Of a stretch of DNA of 64,000 nt, positions 16,901 through 27,900 are shown in pieces. Where the stretch lies: positions 62,001 to 126,000 of the IMG/VR virus record IMGVR_UViG_3300046655_001278; one strand, written 5' to 3'. The translations under genes and the position numbers were made by a program. Under the pieces are notes generated by a model, which ran no database searches, had not been told where the DNA came from, and saw only the letters and a program-made list of their open reading frames with translations. Source of the stretch: a virus. Positions within the stretch are counted from its first letter, which is position 1, and each line of letters begins with the position of its first letter.

Positions 16901-17194
16901 ACAGACAGTGAAATGACACTTAATGCAGTAAAGAGAATTGTAACAACAACATCTCAACATACATCTGTTGTTAGTCCAACCATTCACCTTGGGGCATATA
17001 CAACCACACGTCATCCTGTGTTGAAGGGAGATATTACCACAAATTGGTTGTCAAGTTTATGTGGGTGGTTATCAAGTCATGTTCACAATGACCCATATAT
17101 TACCACCGGTCCTCCTGCCCAACAAGGAACACTTGCGGGATTAAGAGCAAGGTTACCTACATTACATAGCACAAGAGTGTGGATAGATGGTTAA
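13952..17194 (+). CDS. 5: Baseplate hub/spike protein, gp5-like
   Basis: The protein has 1080 residues, nearly twice T4 gp5. The N-terminal ~330 residues (PDYSWIGRIKARAIV, ETVVIVKYINNIYYTRRINS, EGDTIIESRFGSSIRFG) fit the OB-fold hub domain of gp5/VgrG-like proteins. Next come a Gly/Ser-rich linker, a middle domain with a hydrophobic stretch (FGINLELLALLMAIFSRL, about 568-585) and a Gln/Ser-rich linker (about 780-880). The C-terminus (NQILINSERVMFSSKTGEMV, then ATDSEMTLNA and TIHLG) has the short repeated strands of a membrane-piercing beta-helix. It ends with TTGPPAQQGTLAGLRARLP, typical of spike tips. No lysozyme domain was seen. It lies next to gp25- and gp6-like genes. Confidence 0.8.
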   Translation: MAYSKFTKKSVTKEIGTNHLMTVRRAYSTPPDSAEFYELEPAVVLDIIRDENHPVFKDKKTCPKITELEWPKGYNDKEKPDYSWIGRIKARAIVSQNKAPLEELTWILPLETGIKEYPLLNETVVIVKYINNIYYTRRINSRNFLNNSADFRTEPRFGAGNRPSKTNCPNLVGARNPSNISPASNQYGVFLGKYFKANNKVRPLKHFEGDTIIESRFGSSIRFGCYEDDPKIDIGTNQGNGDDYSGNLGNPMILIRNRQRPKRGNESTFSHTIMEDINADGSSIHITSGKTIQRFSPTLVGPKPKPNEKPKKEPKNFAGLSKLSSSSVGTGQVPGPGSVSPSPTQMGQVSAAPLNSMNASSTGGGVGPSAAASKAKAGDWSGSIGASMSSAVGEKDGTAIGERLGKMGMANASKLVNVEGVSPNPRMGANVSGSIGSTGVSSSSNVYHSINSKQGKSKFIKGVGVGNFSLNSAYESGIEGALGKARSVGKSTLLNKTKAGRALSAANSLGIDVDGVRDLGINSEDSPMFKIFKLASFGLKSICASLKNKKGFGSKTEESLGWMLSFGINLELLALLMAIFSRLRNLKFNFGAMFGLDLDKFTFDLCDWVNQVEFGNSLTDTFKGEATKLVDPLDPRAKVKAVGDDLSSKGILNPFARNDPDFKQQYSAIITEEEKAKLKAAGSSFGSMGLSLNKGSEQVATMGFDPISGLFRQKEAGASTQLNFGKANVASVNVAKNAGAIDYASFGEGVSFDAGVGIGGTALSGLGSISQDSSQSSSANNTNQQSQPQQSQPQQNQTQPESRPSASNNRSGQTNVGSSGSPQTQPTSSSSSSTSTPSNVSSKPTTTRPSAGQQKTANENPDSVNSFHTGQPITRSDIKGTPIENADLNAVALLHPEDYKTLTDKKAVKQSIKQAQQARQNTFNAEMEKTETEAMEQAGGNLMFGKQLPELSGNQILINSERVMFSSKTGEMVTFAKGKLGFATDSEMTLNAVKRIVTTTSQHTSVVSPTIHLGAYTTTRHPVLKGDITTNWLSSLCGWLSSHVHNDPYITTGPPAQQGTLAGLRARLPTLHSTRVWIDG

Positions 17195-17225
17195 TATATG
17201 CAATAGGTTAATATATATGTATAGA

Positions 17226-17234
17226 AATATTTAT
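17226..17234 (+). promoter_or_regulatory. AATATTTAT late-type box, near-leaderless
   Basis: AATATTTAT ends one base before the ATG at 17236. No Shine-Dalgarno sequence is present. It could start an internal transcript for the gp25/gp6 part of the baseplate cluster. Confidence 0.5.
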
Positions 17235-17235
17235 T

Positions 17236-17652
17236 ATGAAAAAGACAGAATTAGTAAACATTATTAAACAAGCAGTGCGGGAAGAACTACGATCATCTCT
17301 TCCTGAGTTATTATCTGAGATCAAAACACAGACAAATACACAGAAAATAAAATCTACTAAAAAAAGAGAAACTGATCCAGTTTCTCTTGCAAAGCAGGTT
17401 CTCAAGACCGAACAAACAATAAAACCACAACGTACATTTAGTAAAAATGAAGCAATAAATAAAATATTAAATGAAACCGTAGGTGGAATACCACAAGAGG
17501 GGTCAAATGTGTCAAGTGGAATGGGTCAAAACTTTTCTGACACAAATGGTAATGAGGTTTCTTTAGACGCATTACCAGATCATGTTTCCAATGCGTTAAC
17601 ACGAAATTATTCAGAGGTATTAAATCTCGTTGATAAAAAGAAAAATGGCTGA
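17236..17652 (+). CDS. Small protein with KxELxxIIxxxxxEEL N-terminal helix
   Basis: This protein has 138 residues. The first ~25 form an amphipathic helix (MKKTELVNIIKQAVREELRS) closely like the N-termini of small proteins in the head cluster at 57443, 60292 and 61039. A Lys/Thr-rich linker and a polar C-terminus follow, ending in DALPDHVSNALTRNYSEVLN, which looks like an acidic helical end. Its function is unknown. It overlaps the gp25-like gene by 8 bases, so it could be a baseplate assembly factor. The shared helix is discussed among the findings. Confidence 0.6.
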   Translation: MKKTELVNIIKQAVREELRSSLPELLSEIKTQTNTQKIKSTKKRETDPVSLAKQVLKTEQTIKPQRTFSKNEAINKILNETVGGIPQEGSNVSSGMGQNFSDTNGNEVSLDALPDHVSNALTRNYSEVLNLVDKKKNG

Positions 17653-18115
17653 TGATTATGTAAATGAATCCGTTCCACTTGGAATTAAAATACCATATCA
17701 TAGAAATGATCTGGACGGATACTTTGCACAAAATAGATCAACATTACTTAGATATAAAACTAATTTAATGATGCTATTATTAACAAATAAAGGTGAACGA
17801 CCAATGATGCCAACATACGGTTCCACTTTGCGAGAAATATTATTCGAGCAAAATACAGCCGATGCGGTAGATGGACTTTTAGAGGATTCGATAACAGAGG
17901 CAATTGAGAGGTGGATGCCCGATGTACAAATTGATACCTTGGAAATTACACATGGATCAAATGATTTAATAACTGAACTTGATAGCATGGGAAACGAAGT
18001 AAGAAGAGTTGTTGGAAATGATACAAATGAATATACGGTAAATATAAATCTTATATTTTCTATAAAAGAAATACCTGAATCTGAACAAGATTTGCAACTT
18101 ACAATAGGGGTCTAA
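17645..18115 (+). CDS. 25: Baseplate wedge protein, gp25-like
   Basis: The protein has 156 residues from the ATG at 17645; an upstream TTG at 17630 is less likely. It has the gp25/IraD-like fold pattern: a first strand (VPLGIKIPYH), a helix and hydrophobic strand (LLRYKTNLMMLLLTNKGERP), then MMPTYGSTLREILFEQNTAD, the hallmark of the family. A helix (DSITEAIERWMPDVQI) and C-terminal strands (YTVNINLIFSIKE) follow. gp25 joins the tail tube and sheath start to the wedge in contractile systems. The gene is followed after one base by the gp6-like wedge gene, the same functional pairing as in other contractile tails. Confidence 0.9.
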   Translation: MADDYVNESVPLGIKIPYHRNDLDGYFAQNRSTLLRYKTNLMMLLLTNKGERPMMPTYGSTLREILFEQNTADAVDGLLEDSITEAIERWMPDVQIDTLEITHGSNDLITELDSMGNEVRRVVGNDTNEYTVNINLIFSIKEIPESEQDLQLTIGV

Positions 18116-18116
18116 A

Positions 18117-20087
18117 ATGGAGAGTGACAATTACAACGCAGTAACAAAAGATAAAGACATAAATTACCTTAGTCGTGATTTTGCAAGTTTTAAAGAAAAC
18201 CTTGTTCAGTATACTAAAACCTATTTTCCAGGTACACATACAGACTTTTCTGAAAACTCAACGGGAATGATGTTTCTTGAATTGGCATCATATGTAGGGG
18301 ATGTATTATCTTATTATATAGATTATCAATTTAAAGAAAGTTTTCTTCAATATGCAACTGAAAGAAAAAATATTTTAACTCTTGCAAATTATCTTGGATA
18401 CAAACCAAATGCTTCTAAACCAGCATCTACAATTGTTGACATAATGCACATTGTTCCATCCAAATTAGATGAAGATGGTAAAAACGTTCCGGACATGAAA
18501 TACGCACTAAATATTCAGTCTGGAATGGAAATAAGATCCTCCGCAAATACAGAGGTAGTCTTCAGAACAACAAATAGTGTCCAATTTGCAGAGAATACAA
18601 CCGAGTCACCACTCCAAATAACTGTATTTGAAAGAGATTCATCGGGTCAAGTATTGTTTTATTTACTCAAGAAAAGGGTTCATACAACGGCCGGCACACT
18701 TACCAAAAAAACAGTTGCTGTGGGGCAAGCATCTGAATTTTTTGAAATAGAATTAACAGAACCAAATGTACTTGAAATAGTATCAGTAAAAGATTCCGAT
18801 GGAAACATATACCACGAAGTTCCCTACATGGCACAAGATTTAGTTTTAATTGAGCAACAAAATACTCAAAAGTCATTTCCAAACTATGCTCAATATTCAG
18901 CAAGTACTCCATATGTTCTAAAATACATCAAGACATCAAGAAGGTATATATCTCATGTAAACACAAACAATTCAGTAACACTTGAGTTCGGCAAAGGTTC
19001 GGATAAGGTTGATGACAACATAATTTCACCAGACACCACCAACATAAATAGAAACATAAACATTACAAAAAGTTCACTCGACATGGGATTTGATCCAATG
19101 AACTTTTTAAAATCAGATTCTTATGGGTCTGCCCCAAGCAACACACAGATAACGGTTCAATATTACACAGGTGGTGGTACAGAATCTAATGTAAAATCAA
19201 ATGTACTAAATGCAATTGGTACTGTAAATTATGCCGACACAAATGAGTATCTTTCTGCTCAAGAAAAATTAGTCCTACAAACTGTTAAAAATAGTTTGAT
19301 AGTTAATAATCCCGATCCAGCACGGGGTGGTGGTGGAGAAGAAACCGATGAAGAAATTCGTCTAAAAGGTCTTGCAAACTTTTCATCACAAATGAGAGCG
19401 GTCACAAAAGAAGATTATGTAATTAGATGCTATGCAATGCCAAGTAAATACGGCAGTGTTGCAAAGGCATTTGTAACCAAGGACGGGATATTAGATACAA
19501 AGTCACAAATAGATGCAATAAAATCTTCAACTATGGGAGACACGGACGTACAACCAAGTGGACTAAATACGGTATATGGTGAAATAAACAATCCGTTTGC
19601 TGTAAATCTATATATTTTAAGTTATGACGAAAATCAAAAATTGGTAGCACCAAATGAACTTGTTTTAAACAACTTAATAAATTATTTATCAAACTTTAGA
19701 ATGCTAACGGATGGCATAAATATATCAAATGCATTCATAATTAATATTGGAATTTATTTTGAAATAAGTGTATTTCAAAGTTTTAACAAAAAAGAAGTAT
19801 TATTAAATTGTATCAATAAAATTACAGAACATTTTAATATAACGACTTGGCAAATTTCACAACCAATTGAAATTGGTAGTGTAGAACTTTTATTGTCAAA
19901 AACAAAAGGTGTAAAGTCAGTAGCACGACTTGACTTTATAAATTTAACAATAAATGATGGAGATTATTCCGAAAACGAATACGACATAGAAGGAGCAACT
20001 ATTAACAAAGTAATATATCCATCACAAGACCCGTCGATATTTGAAATAAAATATCCATCGAGAGATATAATTGGGAGGGTTGTATAA
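18117..20087 (+). CDS. 6: Baseplate wedge protein, gp6-like (baseplate J type)
   Basis: The protein has 656 residues, like T4 gp6 (660). The N-terminus reads INYLSRDFASFKENLVQYTK, then TDFSENSTGMMFLELASYVG and VLSYYIDYQFKESFLQYATE (about residues 16-80), the classic opening of gp6/J-type wedge proteins. A central DEEIRLKGLANFSSQMRAVT-like block (about 409-428) and KEDYVIRCYAMPSKYGSVAK match the conserved core. In the baseplate gp6 forms the ring that joins the wedges. It starts one base after the gp25-like gene and overlaps the next structural gene by one base (TAATG). Confidence 0.9.
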   Translation: MESDNYNAVTKDKDINYLSRDFASFKENLVQYTKTYFPGTHTDFSENSTGMMFLELASYVGDVLSYYIDYQFKESFLQYATERKNILTLANYLGYKPNASKPASTIVDIMHIVPSKLDEDGKNVPDMKYALNIQSGMEIRSSANTEVVFRTTNSVQFAENTTESPLQITVFERDSSGQVLFYLLKKRVHTTAGTLTKKTVAVGQASEFFEIELTEPNVLEIVSVKDSDGNIYHEVPYMAQDLVLIEQQNTQKSFPNYAQYSASTPYVLKYIKTSRRYISHVNTNNSVTLEFGKGSDKVDDNIISPDTTNINRNINITKSSLDMGFDPMNFLKSDSYGSAPSNTQITVQYYTGGGTESNVKSNVLNAIGTVNYADTNEYLSAQEKLVLQTVKNSLIVNNPDPARGGGGEETDEEIRLKGLANFSSQMRAVTKEDYVIRCYAMPSKYGSVAKAFVTKDGILDTKSQIDAIKSSTMGDTDVQPSGLNTVYGEINNPFAVNLYILSYDENQKLVAPNELVLNNLINYLSNFRMLTDGINISNAFIINIGIYFEISVFQSFNKKEVLLNCINKITEHFNITTWQISQPIEIGSVELLLSKTKGVKSVARLDFINLTINDGDYSENEYDIEGATINKVIYPSQDPSIFEIKYPSRDIIGRVV

Positions 20088-21331
20088 TGAACTTATTTTA
20101 TTACCCAAGCAAAGACACTACAATATATAAATTAAAATCTAAAAGAGAGTTAAACTACGGAAACTCTGAAATATTAGAAATAACCAACACACACAACAAT
20201 AGTAATGGTCATAATTTAAGTCAGATTTTAATAAAGTTTGATATACCAATCGACACAGACACACTTGAGTCTTATTTAGATTTCAGTGCTGAGTTAAACT
20301 TAAAAATAACCCATGTTGAAAATATTGATAGTGGAAATTTTCTTGAAGTTTTTCCTATTAATTGTGAGTGGACAGAGGGAACGGGTGCGGGTGTGGATTA
20401 TGATCCTGTGTATGGTCCAACCAACTGGTTATATTCATCTGATGTAAAGTGGTTGCATGATAACGATGGCATACTTGGTGCAACTTATTTTGATAAAAAA
20501 ATAGATTGTTGTGGAAACTATAAAAATATAAACACAGGAATAGAACTTACAGAAAAAACATCTGATCTTAGAATAAATGTTACTGATATAGTAAAGTATT
20601 GGATAAAAAATGATATTGAAAATAATGGATTTGTATTAAAGTTAAGAAATGAAAGTGTAACTAATCAATTTGGGAGTATTAAGTTCTTTTCATCTAGTAC
20701 TAATACTATTTATTCCCCACGTTTAAAAGTTTCATATGATGATTTTGAGTTTTTAGAAGTAAAAACGGAGGTTAAAACGGACAACGATTTAAGTGGGTCG
20801 TTAGGAAGTGGGTCGTTAGGAAGTGGAACACTTAAACATGAGTGTGATGGGGGAGACGGTTTAGACTTTGAAGAATTTGACATTGATAAAGTAATCACCG
20901 AATCTTGTGATTTCTACAAAACATTTAGTAGTGAAAAAATTGAGATAGAGAATTTGGAAGAACTTACAGGTGATGTTCATGTAAAAATAAAAAATATTAA
21001 AAAAGAATATAAAGTTTCGGAGATTATAAAATTTAGACTTGGGGTGCGTAATAAAAATCCCATTAAAAAAATAAAAAAGAGGGCTGTTTATACCGCATCG
21101 TATTACACCACAAACGAACTTTATTATTCAATTATTGACGCAGAGACGCAAGAGGTAATAATTGACTTTGACAAATATTCACGAATAAGTTGCGATACAA
21201 CTGGCCATTATTTTAATATATCTTTTTTAAATATAAGTCCCGGTAGGTATTACAAATTCTTGATATTAGTAAAATCAGAAGAGGGTGACTACATAACAGA
21301 AGAACAAAGAACATTTCACTTATCTATATAA
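20087..21331 (+). CDS. Structural protein with DNRLRE-like beta domain
   Basis: The protein has 414 residues. Residues 1-230 follow the DNRLRE/CBM-like pattern: YYPSKDTTIYKLKS, NYGNSEILEITNTH, then SQILIKFDIPI, EGTGAGVDYD and the late KVSYD. Such domains are jelly-roll-like and often bind surfaces or carbohydrate. A Gly/Ser linker follows (GSLGSGSLGSGTL, about 238-250, encoded by an exact 15-bp tandem repeat). The C-terminal ~150 residues are immunoglobulin-like in pattern (VSEIIKFRLGVRN, SPGRYYKFLILVKS). The gene is coupled to gp6 and to the next gene by one-base overlaps. It probably belongs to the baseplate periphery. Confidence 0.65.
   Translation: MNLFYYPSKDTTIYKLKSKRELNYGNSEILEITNTHNNSNGHNLSQILIKFDIPIDTDTLESYLDFSAELNLKITHVENIDSGNFLEVFPINCEWTEGTGAGVDYDPVYGPTNWLYSSDVKWLHDNDGILGATYFDKKIDCCGNYKNINTGIELTEKTSDLRINVTDIVKYWIKNDIENNGFVLKLRNESVTNQFGSIKFFSSSTNTIYSPRLKVSYDDFEFLEVKTEVKTDNDLSGSLGSGSLGSGTLKHECDGGDGLDFEEFDIDKVITESCDFYKTFSSEKIEIENLEELTGDVHVKIKNIKKEYKVSEIIKFRLGVRNKNPIKKIKKRAVYTASYYTTNELYYSIIDAETQEVIIDFDKYSRISCDTTGHYFNISFLNISPGRYYKFLILVKSEEGDYITEEQRTFHLSI
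20794..20826 (+). repeat. 15-bp tandem repeat encoding GSLGS linker
   Basis: The 15-bp unit GTGGGTCGTTAGGAA occurs twice in tandem, followed by a partial third unit. It encodes a flexible GSLGSGSLGS linker between two domains of the 414-residue structural protein. Confidence 0.7.
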
Positions 21332-21927
21332 TGAAAGAAATACCACAAATTTTAAAAGAATCAAATTTCAGTCAAGATAAAATTCAATCGTTATTTACAG
21401 AGGAAACCCTAGATGTAAATACAGATGGATTTGGTGTGATAAATTTTTCTCAAAACGAAGTAACAAATGATTCTAATTTAGAGGATTATTTTCTTACAAT
21501 AAAAACAGAAAAAAGAAAAATAGTTCCACCCAAAATAGAGTCGTATGCAACAACAGATGTAATTGAATTTCAAGGAGAAATACAATCATTTGAAGAAGCA
21601 CCTATTGAAGAAAACGAAGACTTGGTGAATATTGAGGAAGACTTAGATGACGCAATTAATAACGAGCAAATGCTACAAGCACAAATTGATGAACTCAGTT
21701 CAAAATTAGACGAAGAAATGGCAAGAAACATTAAATTTAGTGAAGATTCTGCCGAAATGTATCTGGCTGCAAGAGATACAATAATAGCACAAAGAATTGC
21801 AGCGGGTGAAGGAGCAGGTTCTGATGACTTTGAGGATATTTTTCCATTCTTACCAAAGTCATCAACCGAACGAGATACTTCAACTGCGAGAGTAGAGTCG
21901 TTTCCTTTTATGGGAATAAATCAGTAA
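21331..21927 (+). CDS. Acidic coiled-coil protein of the baseplate operon
   Basis: This protein has 198 residues. It has an N-terminal helix (EIPQILKESNFSQDKIQSL), an acidic middle (EEAPIEENEDLVNIEEDLDD) and a coiled coil (NNEQMLQAQIDELSSKLDEE, about 110-155), then a short disordered tail. It is acidic throughout. It is joined by a one-base overlap to the preceding structural gene and abuts the giant structural gene downstream, so it may act as its chaperone or trimerising partner; this is inference from position. No family was recognised. Confidence 0.6.
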   Translation: MKEIPQILKESNFSQDKIQSLFTEETLDVNTDGFGVINFSQNEVTNDSNLEDYFLTIKTEKRKIVPPKIESYATTDVIEFQGEIQSFEEAPIEENEDLVNIEEDLDDAINNEQMLQAQIDELSSKLDEEMARNIKFSEDSAEMYLAARDTIIAQRIAAGEGAGSDDFEDIFPFLPKSSTERDTSTARVESFPFMGINQ

Positions 21928-24900
21928 ATGGCAACTAATTTACAATATATTCAATCCGAACCGTCGGATGATAAAAAACTTACAAGAGGTTATTTTGTAA
22001 ACAAAGACACTCTAGATCTTTCGTATGAACTGAACCCAACGGAATATATTTTTGGAAAAAGTCCAAAAGACACCCTTGAGTTCACTGTGTATAATTTAGA
22101 CCAAGAAAAACTTGGGTGGAAGAATATCGAGGACACACCGGTGTATGAAAATCAAGTTCTAAATTACACAGATTACAATGGAGATTTTATTTCAGGAACA
22201 ACTCAGGTATTTTCTCAGAACTACTCATTAATAGGAAATGAGGTTTTTGTATCACCAAGTGCTGACTTGCAATCTCTCGAACTTGATCGTGGGAGTTATT
22301 ATATAAGGTATAGTTTTTTAAATAATATATGTGGTTCTTTTGAAAATCCAACAAAACTTGTAATAGCAGAAATATCACAAACCAGAACCGAGGTTAAAAT
22401 TATACCCGAGTGTTTAAAGACATCATCAAACCCAAGTGACGCATCTTTGACATTCGAATACTTAAATTTAATAAATAAAAGAATTCCTGGACCTTCACTA
22501 TACAATTTCACAGAAAACTTTATTAAAAAAATAGATGTAAGGGATTTATCTTTTCAAGACGAAATTGCATCTCTTGTAGAAAACTACGAAGATGTATTAA
22601 ATAAATCTAAACAAGTATTGGGTACTGATTTAGTAAAAGATGTTTATGAATCAATAGAAAGCATAAACAAAAAACTGATAGATCTTTACAAAAATATTTT
22701 ACTATCAAAATATAATAATGTATTTACACAAAGTGATTACTATTTTGAATTTTTAAATTCTATTAATTACTTGGTGAGTGTTCACCCAAGATTAGGAGAC
22801 TCCCAAGTTGATGAAGATGTTATAAATTTTTACAAAACAGTTTTAATTTCACTATTTGATGTAGATTATTTAAACTCTTTGTTTGTAGATAGATTTGATA
22901 CATATTTAAATAATTATATAAATTTTGGAGAAGGTGAAAAGTATCCGTTGATTTCAGTTACACCTACATTAGAAAATCAAAGTGATGAACAAAAACACCA
23001 ACCTTGTATTTTAAAATTATTTGATCCACTACCAACTAACATAGCAGTAGGTCAAAAACTTTATTTGTCGTCGTCAATTTACTCTGATGATGTAATGCAA
23101 AAAACTAATTTTTTTAAAACAAGCAAAGTATCTGCTTTTAAATTAAGAGGACCCGACAGATTCAAGATAATATCAACGAGTGGAACGACTCAACTAAATC
23201 GAGACGAGTTACAAAATGAGACTGAACCAAAACTTGATAAAGCAACTAAATCAATATCAAATTATTTTTCGGAAGATATAAATGTAAATAACCACGACTA
23301 CTCGGACTTTAAAGATTTCGTAAAATTTTCATCAGCAAGCAAACAACTTGAAATATTCATAGCAAAGCATTCTAAAATCTCAGATTTAATAAATAAAATA
23401 GATGCTATTGAATACGATATTCTATCATTACAAAAAAGAATAGAAAGCAATCTTGCAACAGAAGAAGATGCTTCTGATGCGATTAATATATTAAAAAAGA
23501 TTGATTTGGATAATTACAAAAAAAGTCTCGATGAATTACTTTATTCTTTAACCGACTATGAAAGATTTTTGTTTTATGAAGAGTCTGACAATGCGTTTCC
23601 AAGAAACGAGTACATTTACATATCTGGCATAACAGGATTAAACGAAACTGCGAATGGAAGATATATTAAGTATGGATACAACGACGGAAAATATGATTTT
23701 AAACACACAAACGGAAATTGGTTTATATGGTGGGAAGTTGAAGAAGCATCTTGGATTTTATCTGATACTCGTTATTTCAAATTATCAAATTGGATAAAAA
23801 TAAACGAAGATTCTTATTATTTTACATATAACATTTCTGAACTTACAAGTGAGGGATTTAATGAGTCTGATAGAATTGTATCTAATCGTGAGTTAGTACG
23901 TGTAGGACCCGAAATAGGAAAAATAGCACCGGACTATATATCCACAAGAGCAAAAGAGTGGACTCAGTCATTATCATATCAATGGTTTCAAAAAAAGCAT
24001 AAAGAAGCATCATACTACGACAGAGAAAACTACGAATCGTTGGCAATGAACATTCCTGAGTTTTTAAGAAGAAACGAAGAAAATGACGAATTTATTGATC
24101 TTTTAAATTTGGTAGGATTGCACTTTGATCATATTAATGGATACATAGAAAATTTAGGAAATTCAAGGAAAATAAGAAATAAAAATACAAAAGGAATACC
24201 AGATAAATTAATTTATTATTTTTTACAATCACTTGGAATAAATTTTGCAGGACAAAATATAAATCTCGATGATATACAAAAAAGCAATGTAAATGACAAA
24301 GAGACACAAACATATCGTAGAAATCAAATTTGGAGAAGAATCCTAAATAATCTACCGTATATTTTAAAAACAAAAGGAACATTATCTTCAATAACGGCAT
24401 TGTTAAGGTGTTACGATATTCCTGATCATTTATTTAGCATACGAGAATACGGAGGTGCATCTGAATACTCTGACAAAGAAGGTGACTCGGCATTTACATT
24501 TGACACATATGATTATGGTCTAAGCATTTCACATGAAAATCAGTATATTCAACTACCGTGGTCATATGAAAATAAAAAAGCAAGTTCTCTTGAACTAAAT
24601 ATTATATTTGATTCCAGTATCAATAATGGTTCTCACCGTGTAAAGCTAATAGAGGGTGAGAGTTGGGAACTTGGGGTACAGTTCTTAGCAGAAAACGATG
24701 GAGATTATGGTAGATTTTATATGCGTGTCGGTGAGCATGAACAAATGTGTCCTTCGGAATTAAAAAATCCTGTTTATATGTGGTTTGAAGAAGGTTTTGA
24801 TATTTTAGTTCAGAGAAGTGAATCATTTAACAGATTAAAACGAAAAACAATATCTTTGTATGTTAAAAGAAAAGTAGATAACAAAATTGTATTTAGTGAG

Positions 24901-27900
24901 AATACTGATATTATTATTGATGAAAAAAATTACGAGTCGTTTTCAAACGATGACTATATTTTTATAGGAAACTATACCGACCACACATACAAAGGAGTTA
25001 TAAACAGGTTGAGGGTTTATGCTTCACCCATTTCTGAAGATAAATTTGAAAACCACGTATTATTCTCTCAATCATATAATATATCTGATTTCTATAATCT
25101 CAGAGATACTTTATTATTTAAAAGTAATCTTGATTATCCACTTGATCTGTCGGACACCGCAAACTATAAAACTGGATATGGAATATTAAATAATAGTGCA
25201 TTTAGCAAAGATTTAAAATCTCATGCAAGGTGTTTTAATTTTATTAAGAAAGAATTTCCCTTTGATTTCGTGGGTAGGTACAAAAAAGAAATTGCCGATT
25301 TACCCGGATATGGAAACCATGCTTTCAATAATAATAAAATTAGAAACGAATCACAGGAATTAATCTCAACTTTAAACCCAAGATTTAGTGCTACAAAAAA
25401 ATCATTAGACAGAGCTGGTAAAGATTCAAATACAGTTGGTTTGTTTTTTGGTTCTAGTATACCCTTAAACGAAGAAATAATCAAATTTTTTGGAAAATTT
25501 AAATTAGGAGATTACATTGGAGACCCATCCTATTATGATAAACGTAAATATAAGGAATTGGAAAATTTAAGAAAAGTGTTTGTAAGAGAGGGGTTTTCTA
25601 AAATAGATTGGTCAAATTATCTTAATACATTGAAAGCATATTTAGACGAATCTTTATTTGAAAATTTTGAAAAATTATTACCCGCAAGAAGTCGTGTTAT
25701 TGCCGGATTGGTAGTAGAACCAACAATACTAGAACGATCTAAATTTAAAGGAATCAATGTCGATAATGAAATTCAAACCAATTATCAAAATATTACGATA
25801 GTAAATTCAACTGATAAAATAAAACCACTTAAAAACATTAGATTATCAGGTAGAAACAAAAATAAAGATATTGTATCATTTGCAAATGAAAAAGTTTTTG
25901 TAAATAAACCCGACAATGAAAACAAACTGTGTATTACCGCAGATAGTATGTATAAGAAAGTTGTAGGTAAAACTAACAAGACAAGTTTATACAATAATTT
26001 TTATGGAGAATTAAACTCCAACTCACTTGAATCTGATATACCGACATTCGGTCATGTATTTAAAGACGGAAACTTATATAGAACAGAATACACATCTAAT
26101 GAATTTTATTATGACACTCGGTGGAAATCTGGATTGGTTGATTATACTATATTAACAAAATTTTATATAGATATAAAAATACTAAAAAAAGATACAATTA
26201 ATGTAGATGAAAGACGTTTAATAAGTTCGGCCGAGGGAAGATATACTTCCCAACGAAATGTAAACAAAAAAATATGTTTTAAAAACTCAGCAAATACTTG
26301 GTTTATTTATTACGAACCTTATGTAGACCAATGGGTTTTGATTAAATACGACCCAAGAAAAGTTAGAAACACGGAAACACTTCTATCAGATGGATCAATA
26401 ATAAGATTTTATGCAAATGTAGATTCCGATAAATATTTTCCATCTGACTTTAATATTGTTGTGCCAAATGAAATATCTAAATTATTAGGTAATTTTACAA
26501 TTTGGAGTCCATTTTTTTTAAATAACAAAAAATCAGGACCTTTAAATTCCTACAAAAAATATGAACTAAGCACAGGTGTAACTTTTAACTCTAATAAAAG
26601 AATGAGATTATCAGGAACTGTAAACGGAGTAATTGATTGTCAAATATCTGGTTTATTTAACGGAACATATACACTTATATCAAACATAAACGGAGAGGAG
26701 GTAATAGAACGAAAGACTGGTGTAATTAGATTTAGAAATCAAAAAATAAAAGTTAGATTAGAAGGATTTTTCACAGGTATTCTTGAAAACGGTTTTGTTG
26801 GAAACAAAAATACAGATTCTAAGTTTATTTTAAGTGACGGACTTTACAATAATCAAAGATTTGGTGGGTGTTATTTTAGCAAAAAATATATGTTTGGAGA
26901 TATAAATGAAATAGTAGAAAATCATCCAGACAATGTAATAGTAAACTTAGATTTATACGATCCAACTAAAGTAAATAAATCTAATTACAACTTTAAAAAT
27001 CAAGTGTTGGTAAAAACACCAAAGTATGTAGGTTTTAATTTTTCAAACATAATAAATTCTACTAGAAAATTAGAAATAAAAAAAGAATCAGAAAATAAAA
27101 TATTTTATGAAAACGGAATTCCAATGAGGAATACCAAGGTCAAATATGAAAATAGTTTTATTCACAAAACACGTGATGTTTTAATTAACCCACTGATTAC
27201 TAAGTTAAAATTTAACACTAATGTTAAAATAGAAACTACTGAAATAAAAAATATTAAAGTAATTGCATATCATACCTCTTATGTAGACAGAGATTTAAAT
27301 AAAGAATTAGAATATAGAGTAAAATTTTTAAGAGAAAGTGAACAGGAGAATATTGAATTTTTGCTTAAGTTTGTATACGACAGAAAGCAAGAGTTGTATA
27401 ATTGCAATTTTAATTTATTTTCTTCTGGATTAAACTTGGAAGAAAACAAAGTTTATTCATCTTCATTTATAAGTCCTGATATTGTAATTGAAAATGATTT
27501 AGAACTAAATAACTTATCTAATGAAATCTATTCCAATACAGAACTTAATATAAAACTTACTAAAAATGATTTTGAAAGTGAGTTAAATACCGGAAGATAT
27601 TTGATTTTAAAATACAACAATTCTGAGTTTGACGATCACTTTATTTACTTAATGTGTTTAATGGATGATTCAGTTGATCATATACTTAATTTAAGTTCTA
27701 ACAATTTTATAGAGAATACAAAAGATCAAATATCATATGGGGGTATCAATTATTACAGAAATGAAGTAATAGATGGATATGATGTAAAATCTGACATTAT
27801 AGAAATTATCCAAAACAAACATAAACTATTGGACCAAACACTTGATATAGGTGACGATGTTACTCTTGAGGTATCTGCTAATAGTAAAATGAAATATTAT

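Noticed and set aside
17630-17644. Upstream TTG start for the gp25-like gene
   Set aside because: The ATG at 17645 gives a normal N-terminus and a short overlap; the TTG adds only MIKRK inside the previous gene.
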